NCBI RefSeq assembly: GCF_000485595.1
Contig: NW_014577460.1
Location: forward strand, 131,908 to 163,867
Direction of reading: 5' to 3'
DNA: 31,960 nucleotides
From: Priapulus caudatus
Taxonomy: Eukaryota; Priapulida; Priapulimorpha; Priapulimorphida; Priapulidae
Made by a program: the position numbers and the translations under genes. The notes beneath the pieces were generated by a model. That model did no database searches and was not told where the DNA came from. It worked only from the letters and a program-made list of their open reading frames with translations. Positions 1-10,076 of this stretch are shown one piece after another. Position 1 is the first letter of the stretch. Each line of letters opens with the position of its first letter.

Positions 1-82
1 GCGGGCCTCGAAACGAGCCGAGGCGCGCAGCCTCCCGGCATGCATGGCGCCCCATTACTCGGTGTAAAACAAGACATCTCCG

Positions 83-313
83 TCCTCTTTACATTTCACG
101 AGAGAACATTTCCGCAGATCCCGCCAGCGGCATTAATATAAGCGGCATAGTAACTAGAGCTAAGGGCGGCTGCGCGTACTTGCTGTGCACGATGAGCATT
201 GACGCATTTACAGTGATTTATAGCGAAATAGAGTAGAGAAACATAAGAACTTGGAAGCATTTCGTGTTTATTTACCATAATTTTTTATTGAGACGTTCCA
301 AGGTCCTGTGCTG
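83..313 (+). repeat. Direct repeat, copy 1
   Basis: Shares ACGAGAGAACATTTCC, GATTATAG.CGAAATAGA, GTGTTTATTTACCAT and TATTGAGACGTTCCAAG with 829-1237. Spacing differs by indels. Confidence 0.75.
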
Positions 314-348
314 GACGGCGTGCAGTCGTCACGGTAATACTAGTCCAA

Positions 349-441
349 TAAAATTGTGCCCTAAAAATTTTTAGATTGCTGAATGTATCTTAGGTTTAGT
401 TTACCCTAAAATAACATCAAAATACTTTAGGGCACAATTTA
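349..441. repeat. Small palindromic element
   Basis: AAATTGTGCCCTAAA and TTTAGGGCACAATTT are perfect inverted arms about 60 bp apart. CTAGT occurs on both sides and may be a target duplication. Confidence 0.65.
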
Positions 442-828
442 TGTCTAGTAATACGACGTGACCGATCATTAAGCGATATTGAAGCACATTATACATGCAC
501 TGTCACCTCTGGTTTTTCCAGCTTAGATGGTTCTGATGAAACAACTCATATTGGTGAACAGTAAAATACCTAAGACTAAGAGTAAGACTAAGAGCAATAC
601 TGCAATAGACGGAAACTTTCAAAGAACGCAAAACAACTCTGGTCCCTCAGCAGTGTCATTTATAAAAAAATTGCATATATGGTGATCTATACTAGTATAT
701 TTAAGTATTTATTTACTAATATCAAATGAAGGAAAATAAGCACATTACGCGCGGGCATGACGTCACGACACACGACTACAGCGATTGATCGAAAGTAGTG
801 CCGTTAGGGGTTTTCGGATCATAACGTC

Positions 829-1237
829 CTCTACATTTTCACGGAGAGAACATTTCCTGCAGGATTTCACGAGATATCTCTGGCGGGAGTAGGTAAGAAC
901 AAAGGCCAGAGTTATAATTCGAACAAGTGAACATTTATGTACACATAGATACCAAGATGGGAGCTGTTGGATGTGTTTTCGTTCTGTGATCGTGTGAAAT
1001 GAAGTGAGCGTCGAACGAATTTTTCAATCCCGCTTTCCTACCTGCTCTCTTATTCATGTTGTTTGTGCACGCAGCACAGGGCGGGCGTGCGGTGTACTTG
1101 TGTGTTGCAAATGAGCATTTGACCAGCATTTACAGGTGATTATAGGCGAAATAGATTAGAGAAACATTAAGACTGGTACATTTTGTGTTTATTTACCATT
1201 AATTTTTTTTATTGAGACGTTCCAAGTGCCTGTGGTC
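829..1237 (+). repeat. Direct repeat, copy 2
   Basis: Diverged and longer copy of 83-313. It is non-coding; the reverse-strand ORF here (935-1129) has no recognisable features. Confidence 0.75.
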
Positions 1238-1548
1238 ACACGTAGATACAATAATGTAACCCAAACACAGGTTAGGGTTACAACGCGAGCCTATCCTTTT
1301 CTGTGGAGGAACCCCTGAGTGAATCACTCAGGGCGGTTTGCTGGTGCGTTTTCAGCGACTAGAACTTCCAAACTGGGTTTATTCTCAACACGAACCTTTC
1401 TCCGCTATCCTGGAACTTACTATATATATCACAATACTCTGTATTTTAAACTAATATAACCTGTTACAAAAATTCGAAGTGACGAGCGGCGATACTTCCA
1501 GCGCCATTTCTGTTGACCTGTGACGTACAGATTCGCAATGCGCATAGC

Positions 1549-1637
1549 GTTCGGCTAACTTCGTCGTGACGTCACGACTGACAGCAGGCATCCAATGGCA
1601 ATGATACATTCGATCTTGGAGTCGAAGTTAGCCGAAC
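1549..1637. repeat. Small inverted-repeat element
   Basis: GTTCGGCTAACTTCG at 1549 and its complement CGAAGTTAGCCGAAC ending at 1637 enclose about 60 bp that includes the palindrome GTCGTGACGTCACGAC. Confidence 0.65.
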
Positions 1638-1833
1638 TTTTCCTAATCTTTACTAAACCGGGTAAACCCTAAACCTATCATAAATATCAGCGGCTTTTTT
1701 CAGTGACATAGTAAGATTAGGTATATATAATTAATGTTATGATAATACTTAGAAATAATGTTATGAGATCAGAATATAGTGTTGGCAGAAATATCTTTTT
1801 GTAATACATGTACATTTACACATGAGTTTAAGG

Positions 1834-2443
1834 TATATATATATCAGGAGTAGATAATGGGGAAGGAGTGTGACTTCAAAAAACAAGGGAAATTCGTCAT
1901 TTACTAGCCTTAGAATACCTACGATTTACTACGCGTAACTCAACCAACTTGAGCTCAAATCGTACACAGTACATTCGCCTAGCATCGTGCGAAATCGTTT
2001 TCTCATATACACCCGCAATCCGGAGATACAGACTAAAACGTATGACACGATTTTCTATTATGTTGCCAGCAAACTGAATGTGTAAACCGCCTAACTCGAA
2101 AAAAAGAGCAGCTACTAACGACTCTTGCGCCCTCGGCGATGCGGTGTGGCTCGCTGAGCTAATCTTTGACCTATTTACAGCTGCCTTTTGTTTACACAGG
2201 CGGTTTACACATTCAGTTTGCTGGCAACATAATAGAAAATCGTGTCATACGTTTTCGTCTGTATCTCCGGATTGCGAGGAAACGATTTCGCACGATGCTA
2301 GGCGAATGTACTGTGTACGATTTGAGCTGAAGTTGGTTGAGTTACGCGTAGTAAATCGTAGGTATTCTAAGGGTAGTAAATGACGAATTTCCCTTGTTTA
2401 TTGAAGTCACACTTCTTCCCTATTATCTACTTCTGATATATAT
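1834..2443. mobile_element. Foldback element, ~610 bp, long inverted arms
   Basis: The left arm 1834-2091 and right arm 2199-2443 are inverted copies over about 250 bp, including TCAGGAGTAGATAATG, GGGAAATTCGTCATTTAC, CGATTTACTACGCGTAACTC and AACTGAATGTGTAAACCGCC. The loop is about 107 bp. It sits in TA-rich DNA. The ORF at 2078-2383 is simply the right arm and is not supported as a gene. Confidence 0.9.
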
Positions 2444-2773
2444 GGTAACTAAGGTGGATCAAGCCAATTGCACATGGCTCTACAAATATTTGCAACGTCA
2501 TTCAAAAAATTGTTCCAAAAAGTGTCAAGTGGTGTTGTGACATGCTGCAAGAAGAACCAGCGTTAATCTCCACTATTTTGCTTTCATACACAAAATACAA
2601 TGTATGGTTTCACAATATTATCCTCAAAAATACGGACTGATTAGTACCAAAATCAATAAAAGGGCACATAAAATGTATTGTTTATGTTGTGCACTCCAAG
2701 TGTAACATGGTTGCTGTGTCAAGAACCAAAGATAAATCACTTATCTTTGACTCGTGAGGGAATAAAGCAGGTA

Positions 2774-3114
2774 CAGGGGTAGAAATTAACTTTTGAACAA
2801 GGGACGTTGGACTCCCTACCCCCAAAAAGAGGGAGTCCGCAGCAAAATGAGGGAGTCCGCAGTCTGAGGTTCAAAATTAAAGATATTTTAACAATAACGC
2901 ATGTGCTTATTTTTAAGATTCATGCAGTTGCACATCTGCCAAATTTTCTTTGGACATTAGCTGAAAAAATACAGTAATTCCGCGAGCACGGAACGAACTA
3001 GTTAGTATGACAGAATAAATGGAGTCACACGGACTCCTGCATATGTCAAATCAGGGAGTCCGACAGTAAATCAGGGAGTATTTGACTCCGGACTCCTGTT
3101 AATTTCGCACCCTG
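2774..3114. mobile_element. MITE with CAGGGTGCGAAATTAAC-type ends and 6-bp target duplication
   Basis: Left end CAGGGGTAGAAATTAAC, right end (inverted) CAGGGTGCGAAATTAAC, flanked by CAGGTA at 2768-2773 and 3115-3120. The interior has repeated GAGGGAGTCCGCAG/TCAGGGAGTCCG motifs. Such ends resemble hAT-type MITEs, but the duplication is 6 bp instead of 8. Confidence 0.75.
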
Positions 3115-3595
3115 CAGGTAGCTTCATTAGACATCTGTCACACATTCATGGTAGAACCTATGGATATTGGTGCTTCATGTTACTGAAATTTTATGCGTGT
3201 GGATGCAAACATATATTCGAGTTGTTGTGCGATGAGCAATGACATATTTCCTCTATATATATATATAGTCCACGTTGTGGTAATCTCAAAACAAGATGTG
3301 TGAGCACGGATTTAAAAAAATCCATAGAAAGTAATTGCGTTTGGTATTGAGTCAATTGACCAGTCTATGGCACCTGCTGTATTTTGATTGACAGCTTGTC
3401 ACATTATTAGAAGCATTCGAACACTATATGTTGTTTTGTTTTCGAAACACACAACGAAAGCTATAAAACATAATACAGTTCAACAAATGTTGGCAGCAGC
3501 TTTTCAATAATGTATGGGAAGCTGTTACTAGTAAACTTTTTAATAGTTTTGTTGTGGATAGATGGCACCATGGTAGCTACTAGCTAGATGGCTCC

Positions 3596-3833
3596 TTAAG
3601 GCAGGCTTATGTCGGGCTTGCGAGCCGACTCGACCGGAAGAAACTGGATTTCGAGCAACTGGAAGCGATCGGCAGCGACTAATTGCGTCCAGTTGCCCAC
3701 TGTTCTATTCCGAGCAACTAGTGGCGGCCAGTCGCAGGCAGTCGCGACGCAGTCGACCGACCTAAGCACTGCAATCGCAGCTAGTTGCTTCCAGTCGAGT
3801 CGGCTCGCAAGCCCGACATAAGCCCGCCTTTAA
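3596..3833. mobile_element. TTAA-flanked inverted-repeat element with GC-rich arms
   Basis: TTAA at 3596-3599 and 3830-3833 bracket arms of about 45 bp: GGCAGGCTTATGTCGGGCTT on the left, and the complement of AAGCCCGACATAAGCCCGCC on the right. The interior contains several GCAACTGGAAGCGAT/CAGTTGC-type short repeats in both directions. The ORF 3609-3821 is a by-product. Confidence 0.8.
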
Positions 3834-3960
3834 GTGTGACAATTTCTAGAAGTTTGTTTTTATTTTGTGGTAATTATATTTCATACAAAGCTTGCGCGTG
3901 AGTAAGTGCATGTGTGCTTGCTTTTGTCTGTACATATTTGCATTCGTGTGTGGGTTGGGT

Positions 3961-3966
3961 TGCGTG

Positions 3967-4050
<84 letters not shown>

Positions 4051-4058
4051 TGTGTGTG
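3961..4058 (+). repeat. (GTGC)n / (GT)n microsatellite
   Basis: GTGTGT followed by about 18 GTGC units. The Cys-Val or His-Thr ORFs over it on both strands are artefacts of the repeat. Confidence 0.95.
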
Positions 4059-4522
4059 CATACATGAATTCTTATGTGTGTGTGTGTGATTGGGTATGCA
4101 GTCGGTGTATGTGGTAGACAAGTGTATTCACTTATATGTGTTTTACTCCAATGAAGTTACTCCAATCACACTATAATATTAGTAGTTATTTCAATCACAC
4201 TGCCCGTTATTACAATACAATATCATTATCAATAATTTAATACAATTTATCCCAATTATTCAGTATTATCGGGTACTTTATTCAAATGTACATATATTTT
4301 AAGGGTGTTCACTTTGTTGTTATATTTGTGGTAGCTTGATTTAACAACAGTCTGTTACTCATTATTTCAATAAATACTTGAAACATTAATCTATAAAGTG
4401 TTTATTTTTTCTATGTGGATTCAGCACACATAAGACAAAATAACACCCCATGATCAAGTCGTAGTTTAAAAGAAGAATGGTACCTCATGCAAGTGGAGAA
4501 TATATGGAAGAGACTAAGTTCC

Positions 4523-4852
4523 GCTGAGAGGGTCTATGTCCCCCAGGGTACTGCCGGAACGTACCCTGGGTACGGTCCGGTATACCGGAACGTACCCTAG
4601 TACTAAATACTACTATCTAATATGCCTGAGTCGGACCGTACCTTGCCTACTCCACTAACGAGTCTAGGGAGTCGCCTACGCCTACTCCCTAACCCTAACC
4701 CTAACCCTAACACTAACCCTAACCCTAACCCTAACCCTAACCCTAACCCTAACCCTAACACTAACCCTAACCCTTGTAACTCTAACCATTTCAGCTAGAT
4801 AGTTACCAGGGTACGTTCCGGCAGTACCCTGGTGTACATAAACCCTATGAGC
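4523..4852. mobile_element. Inverted-repeat element enclosing (CCCTAA)n telomere-like array
   Basis: Left arm GCTGAGAGGGTCTATGTCCC...CAGGGTACTGCCGGAACGTACCC and right arm (inverted) GCTCATAGGGTTTATGTACA...CAGGGTACTGCCGGAACGTACCC. CTAAGTT occurs at 4514-4520 and 4853-4859, a likely target duplication. Inside, 4687-4774 is about 14 CCCTAA units, two of them ACTAA variants. Confidence 0.75.
4687..4774 (-). repeat. Interstitial telomere-like array, C-rich strand up
   Basis: About 14 hexamers of CCCTAA with two CACTAA variants. Confidence 0.95.
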
Positions 4853-4923
4853 CTAAGTTTCAGTGTGTTTACATTATATATAAGTATGATGAACACACGG
4901 TGGCGCCACTTTCCATGACAGCT

Positions 4924-5178
4924 TTAAAGTACGGGAAACACTTTCCCCCGGGCGTAGATGGACGGTCACGTGATGTGGCTGCACTTGTGTTAGGATTAGG
5001 GTCAGGGTTAGGGTTAGGGTTAGGGTTAGGATAATAAGGTCATGTCTAGCACGGAAGTATGACTGTGGAATCTTTCTGTGGAAGATTTGGACTTTGAAGC
5101 ATCTAGTATGATCTACGCCACCGACGCCATCTTGTTCATCTACGCCCAGGGGAAAGTGACACCCTTATATTAAAGTAC
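4924..5178. mobile_element. Inverted-repeat element enclosing (TTAGGG)n array
   Basis: Arms GGGAAACACTTTCCCCCGGG-CGTAGATG and, inverted, GGGTGTCACTTTCCCCTGGG-CGTAGATG. TTAAAGTAC flanks at 4924-4932 and 5170-5178 form a 9-bp direct repeat. The interior contains TTAGGG repeats at 4990-5030. A 9-bp duplication would suit a Mutator-like class; this is inference. Confidence 0.75.
4990..5030 (+). repeat. Interstitial telomere-like array, G-rich strand up
   Basis: About six to seven TTAGGG units, with GTCAGGG and TTAGGA variants at the ends. It is oriented opposite to the array at 4687-4774. Confidence 0.93.
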
Positions 5179-5900
5179 CAGCCTTTATTTGTCTTGGCTT
5201 GCTATGTGAGCTATACGTTAAAAGCTCACTACCAGTCTCACCCAGTCCCTTGTGGGTAGTTAAGTGAATCTGAGTCAGAAATTTAGACATGAATTTATCT
5301 AGTAAAAAAGATATTAAAGGTCACATTAGCATGTTTTCCAATATATCATACAATAATCTAATGGTAATCTGACTTCGTTGAGTTCTTGTTTTAGTTCCTA
5401 GATTTCAAGATATTTGTCTCTGCCAGGGTTAAATATCTTACGATGTGAGAAAAGCCATCTGGTTGCCTTGTTTTAATATGACATTTTTGTTGAACTAATA
5501 ATTTAGCTAAGCAGTCTGGGTTTTATAATCAATCTAGGTGTTCAGAACGCTGATAGATTCAGACATGTTTATCTTCGGGGCAAAAAACTCGTAAATGAAC
5601 ATTTCCCATGCCCAGCCGTGCAACAAGTACAGGACTGCATTAGCGCGATTCCATACCTCACATGCACACGAGCGCACGCGCACACGCCTGCACGCACGCA
5701 TGCACGCACACACACAGCTGATGAGTTGAGATGGCGGTATATACCCATATCGAACAATCTTTTTCCCTCGTAAACATTTATCTTTCGCGTGCCGGGCGTG
5801 CTAAAATATCACTAATGTCAGGCTAATGTGAATAATGGGTTCAGGGCGAACCAACGACAGAACGTAGACGCACGCAGCAGCAGCGAGCTGTATTGGTAAA
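5179..5900. other. Non-coding stretch with CACG-rich microsatellite
   Basis: AT-rich DNA without supported genes. 5658-5716 is a CACACG/GCACGCA-rich microsatellite. Confidence 0.6.
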
Positions 5901-5989
5901 CACCGCCGGCACGGCCCCGGGGCACGACAGACGCACGCAGCGATGATTACGAAGTGTGCGACCGACGCAGCGGTAACCTGATTTCTAGC

Positions 5990-6302
5990 AATTGTTGTCC
6001 GTGCTGCCATCCGCTCACTGTTGTCCCCCGCGGGCCCTGAGAGCTCAAAGTTCGCTCGGCCGTGCGCACACGTGCGGGCTCACGACGTCACTTCTGATCC
6101 GACTGCACCCTGCGTCGGTTTCGCGCAGGAGATTTCTCGAACGGGAGAGAGTTTGGTGGGAGCCGAGATCGGTTTCAAGTGGAAAATTCGGACGCTTGGG
6201 CGGCGTCCGTCCCACCGTGTGCGGGGCAAAAAAGAGCGTGGTGATATTTCGCCGTCTGGCGGCCGGACGCTCGAATCTCTACCCGGAGCTGACAGAAACT
6301 CG
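5990..6302 (+). promoter_or_regulatory. CpG-rich candidate promoter and first non-coding exon (distal)
   Basis: From about 5900 to 6870 the sequence becomes GC- and CpG-rich, unlike its flanks. A strong donor TCG|GTGAGT lies at 6303. It could be the 5' exon that splices to the acceptor at 14170. Overlapping ORFs of 100-180 codons in several frames are expected in GC-rich DNA and show no recognisable protein features. No TATA box is evident. The alternative first exon is at 13190-13501. Confidence 0.35.
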
Positions 6303-6843
6303 GTGAGTGTGTTTACTTGGTCGGACGGCGGCGTTCGTGGGTACACGCGAGGGGTGGATTATGGAGCATTACACGGGCGGGTAATTACCACACCGCTGAA
6401 CAGTCGGCAGTGCCGCTAGCGTACACGCACGCGCGCACATCTGGTGGTCTTGCGTTGGTTATTCGTGTTTTTTTCGCGCGGAGGGAGAATTGGCGTCGAG
6501 AGAGATCCGTCTCGTTTCGTTTCGCCCACGTCTTTCTTTCTTCGCTCCGTTCATTCGGCAGGACTGTCGGATGGCCGGCGAAAGCGCGCACAGACGACGC
6601 GGACTGCACGTCGCCTAGACAACGACAACGACGACGACCTAGTGGCCGCGCAACGCGCATGCGTGACGACGTGCGCGTGTGCAGATCGGATTTGTGCAAC
6701 TCGATAGCGTTTGCGACGGGGAGTCGTGATAACTTGGCAGACGAGAGTCATGGGAAACTGGGTAGGTACACGCGCGCTGGAGTGAGCTGTCGATACGACG
6801 TGGTATGTGGGTCGGAAGTGTGGAAGGCTGCTTTTTGGACCTA

Positions 6844-6920
6844 TAGTTTGGGACCCCGGTATATATAGTTCGTTCGCATATGTGCTAAACTAATCCGGCG
6901 TGCAAAACTACGATTAGGCC
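6844..6920. repeat. Palindromic dispersed element, copy 1 (TAGTTTGGGACCCCGG)
   Basis: TAGTTTGGGACCCCGG...CTAAACTAATCCGG.GTGC recurs at 23963-24035. Confidence 0.75.
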
Positions 6921-7000
6921 TGGAACTGGAAGGTTAGCGTTCGACGTAGGCTTGGTGCACGACGGGCGTGTATATAGTTCTCGCGAGTGTAGTAGAGCTG

Positions 7001-7155
7001 TGTACGTGGTAGCTCTAGAACTATAGTCCTTCGCTCTGCCACATCTTCACTCTGCCACAATGACATGTACATGCAGGCCTGTGGCAGAGCGATTAGCAAT
7101 GGGCTATGGCATGTGGCAGAGCGATTAGGGGGTAGTTCTAGAGCTATGTACGAGG
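7001..7155. mobile_element. Palindromic element TAGCTCTAGAACTATAG, copy 1
   Basis: Ends TAGCTCTAGAACTATAG (7010) and inverted TAGTTCTAGAGCTA (to 7146). Inside are several CTCTGCCAC / GTGGCAGAGCGA motifs in both orientations. Flanks TGTACGTGG (7001-7009) and TGTACGAGG (7147-7155) match at 8 of 9 bases, suggesting a target duplication. Confidence 0.75.
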
Positions 7156-7309
7156 GAAACTGTCGGTTTGCCCGGACGAACGCGTGATACTGAGATAAGC
7201 AGAGGGGTACATGGGAGCGACGAGAATTCTGGTAAGCCTTCTTGTTTCCCGTGTGCCGTTGTCACAGTGGACGAGACGTGTTACGTAACGTGGGGTGCGT
7301 GCTTACGTT

Positions 7310-7382
7310 TAGCTCTAGAACTATAGCTCTTAGCTCTGCGACAGGGCGTGTGGCAGAGCGAAGAGCTATAGTTCTAGAGCTA
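7310..7382. mobile_element. Palindromic element TAGCTCTAGAACTATAG, copy 2 (compact)
   Basis: TAGCTCTAGAACTATAGCTC and its inverted copy GAGCTATAGTTCTAGAGCTA, with CTCTGCGACA..TGTGGCAGAG in the centre. It is a shorter relative of the element 160 bp upstream. TTACGT occurs near both sides. Confidence 0.75.
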
Positions 7383-7685
7383 TGATTACGTATACTCGCG
7401 GTATACTGCCGTGTCAGACGTGCCTGGCTTTGTAAACTTTCTTGGGGGATGAGGGTATGTGTCGTGCAACGTCGCCAGGCCCACATAGCGCTTGGTTGCT
7501 CATGCGCGTTAAATTCCACGACGACTACTCTCCTTAGTTTGGCCTCTAGCAGTGGCGTGCAGAGGGTTTGGTATTGCTGGCTGACCACAAGATACCTGTA
7601 GATATGCTTGTTCTGCGCATATTTGGGGGGGGGGGTGAGGTGGGGTGGAGAGGATTGGAGGATTCATAGGGGGGCTGAAGTCATT

Positions 7686-8180
7686 GAGGCAAATACAAGT
7701 AGGGTTGCTACATTGTTAGACTGTGGAACTGTGACGTGAAACAATTTTTGGCGCGGGGATTTTGTACGATCGGATACGTTGCATTTCCTGATATGATTCA
7801 GTATGAGTAAACTGGTCATGGAATAATATATTCAGTGTTTGTTTTGTGACTTTGTTGAGGGGCGGGGGCATTCCTTAACATACCTTGAGGCAAGTAGTAT
7901 AGCTGCATTGTTAGACCGTGGAACTGGCACAAGAACGGATTTTTAGTTGAAGGGAATTGTAAGATCCGCTGATTTTCCTTCTATGCGATTAAACTGACCA
8001 CCGTGGCACAGAACTAAAATATCTTCAGTGTTTGTTCTGTGCGTACTTAGGGGGAAAGCGCCTTGGGGCAGATGCAAGTAGGATAGCTACTATGTTAGAA
8101 TGTGGAACTGGCACATGAGGGGATGTTTTCGACGAAGGGTTTTTCGATTCGATGATTTTGCAGAGTTCTTCTGACGCGTT
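7686..8180 (+). repeat. Three imperfect tandem copies, ~180-200 bp
   Basis: Units start near 7686, 7887 and 8065. They share AGGCA.AT.CAAGTAG, TTAGA.TGTGGAACTG.CAC, GATTTT, AAACTG and TCAGTGTTTGTT.TGTG. Nothing coding is seen. Confidence 0.7.
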
Positions 8181-8196
8181 TTAGCAAAATGAGTGC

Positions 8197-8266
8197 TATA
8201 TATATCAAGAGTGGATAATAGAGATCTCTATTATCTCTATTATCTCTATTATCCACTCCATTGATA
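8197..8266. repeat. Short hairpin element with TCAAGAGTGGATAATA end
   Basis: TATATCAAGAGTGGATAATAGAGAT is answered by the inverted ATCTCTATTATCCACTCCATTGATA (each shown in part). The middle is a (TCTATTATC) mini-array. Its terminus resembles those of the elements at 1834, 28499 and 30019. Confidence 0.75.
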
Positions 8267-8312
8267 GTTATATTATTATATATATATTACTATATTATAG
8301 CCTGCAATTGGA

Positions 8313-9781
8313 GTCACATATCTTTAGCGTCTTTATAATATATAATAATAATAATAGAAAATGTAAGGGCGCGAAATTATTAGATCGGAGGGAATTTTTC
8401 ACCGACTCGCACGAGTGTTGTAAACCTTTTGAGATCTGGGTTGGCCTGATTAGACGCAACGCCAAAGAACACTCTCTAGCACCGCAGTTAAACGCCGCTG
8501 TCTCATCTCCATCAACACTAGTAAACAAATTGCAGAAAAATAATTACCAGGTGTCATAATATATACACCAATATATATATATATCTTATACTACTCTATA
8601 TTATGACAGTCCTGATGTTATGTTAGCAACAAGATGGTTCGATTAATTTTCTGTCATTACGTATTGGAATTTTGTTCCTTCATCATTGGTAAATTGCAAA
8701 ATTGCAACATTTCCACTGGCAATCCGCAGTGTTTATCTATCGATTTGATCCGCTTCTCCTCTCGTCTTCTATGTGTCCCTAGGACTATAGACGAATATTT
8801 ATGAGGTTATGAGGTAGATTTTATGAGGTTATTAATTGTCGAATAGTGTCGTGACGGGAACGGCTTGGTAGGAGGGTTGGCGTGGTCATTTATTATCCCT
8901 GCTACCTGCTACGTTACACCTATCGCGGTGAAGATTGACTGTGACGGTTGAGGAACTGTAGATCTGTGTTCCTGTATCATTGCCCCCGGTGTATGGCGTG
9001 CGCGGTGTGAATCGTGGGCTGCACGGTGGAAATCCCGCCACCTTACTGTGTGCGACTCTTGCTATTGTCGATTCCGAGTTGAAATTAGCTTTCGTAGTGC
9101 AATTCCCGGAGAGTACATTTGGTGTGTATACGTGTGTCAGTGTTGTGGAAACGTGGCTATAAAATTCAATACGGGCGGCCAGAGTTTATGCTGCGTGGCG
9201 TGTTGCTATATAGTTCATGCTGGTAGCCTTTTTTTTAGTTGGCTGCGTGTTGTGGTGGCTCTTGTTATATAGATTTGTTAATCGTGCAAGTATCATTACT
9301 CGAATTGAACGCTATAGTGGTTGTTCAAGTGTGAGCCAGCACAGGACGGAGGTGTTACAGACCTATGTACGCGGTTGACTTACGAAAGTAATTTCTCACC
9401 TTTAATCGAAATGAGATATCAACCTTTCATCGAAATGAGATATCAACCTTTAATAAGATGGAGATATCACCTTTAATCGAATGAGAATCTCAACCTTTAA
9501 TCGAAATGAGATATCAATCTTTAATCGAAATGGGATATCAACCTTTAATCGAAATGAGGATATCCGAATCTCTTAATCGAATGGGATATCAACTTAATCG
9601 AAATGAGATATCAATCTTTAATCGAAATGGAATATCAAACCTTTCATCGAAATGAGATATCATCTTGAATCGAAATGCGGATATCAACCTTTATCGAAAA
9701 TGAGATATCAATCTTAATCGAAATGAGATATCAACCTTTAATCGAAATGAGATATCAATCTTTAATCGAAATGGGATCTCA
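8313..9781 (+). repeat. Dispersed repeat, ~1.5 kb, first copy
   Basis: Homologous to 19673-20989. It holds an AT-rich hairpin (GTGTCATAAT...ATTATGACAG, about 8555-8606), a moderately GC middle part and a 3' minisatellite. Short ORFs such as 8980-9162 are disrupted relative to the other copy by indels, so no protein is supported. Confidence 0.8.
9393..9780 (+). repeat. 24-bp minisatellite, degenerate copy
   Basis: Unit TTTAATCGAAATGAGATATC plus AACC, about 16 copies with many indels and substitutions. The homologous array at 20765-20989 is nearly perfect. Confidence 0.9.
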
Positions 9782-9994
9782 TATTACCGGTGTTATGTTG
9801 TCATATAACCCTTGCGAGCTAAACAATATGCAGGTACCGTATATAACACACTATTAACAGTAATATAATTTATTAAGGGTCGTAAAGTCCCGCGTGACGG
9901 CATGTGTGCATTGTGTATGGTCTGTTTAACGCTTGCTTTTCTTTTCTTTTTTTGCAGGTGGATACCCAACAGGGTAACTCAAACATTTTTATAT

Positions 9995-10045
9995 ATTTGT
10001 TGTGCGTGTGCGTGTGCGTGTGCGTGTGCGTGTACGTGTGCACGC

Positions 10046-10076
<31 letters not shown>

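Noticed and set aside
2078-2383. 101-codon ORF
   Set aside because: It covers the loop and right arm of a foldback element whose left arm carries the same sequence inverted.
4687-5030. Chromosome end
   Set aside because: Arrays are short, lie in both orientations and inside inverted-repeat elements, with unique sequence on both sides.
6021-6868. Overlapping ORFs of 100-183 codons in the CpG-rich region
   Set aside because: Several frames are open at once because the sequence is GC-rich and stop-poor; no domain or conserved motif is visible. A weak chance of a real short first-exon peptide remains.
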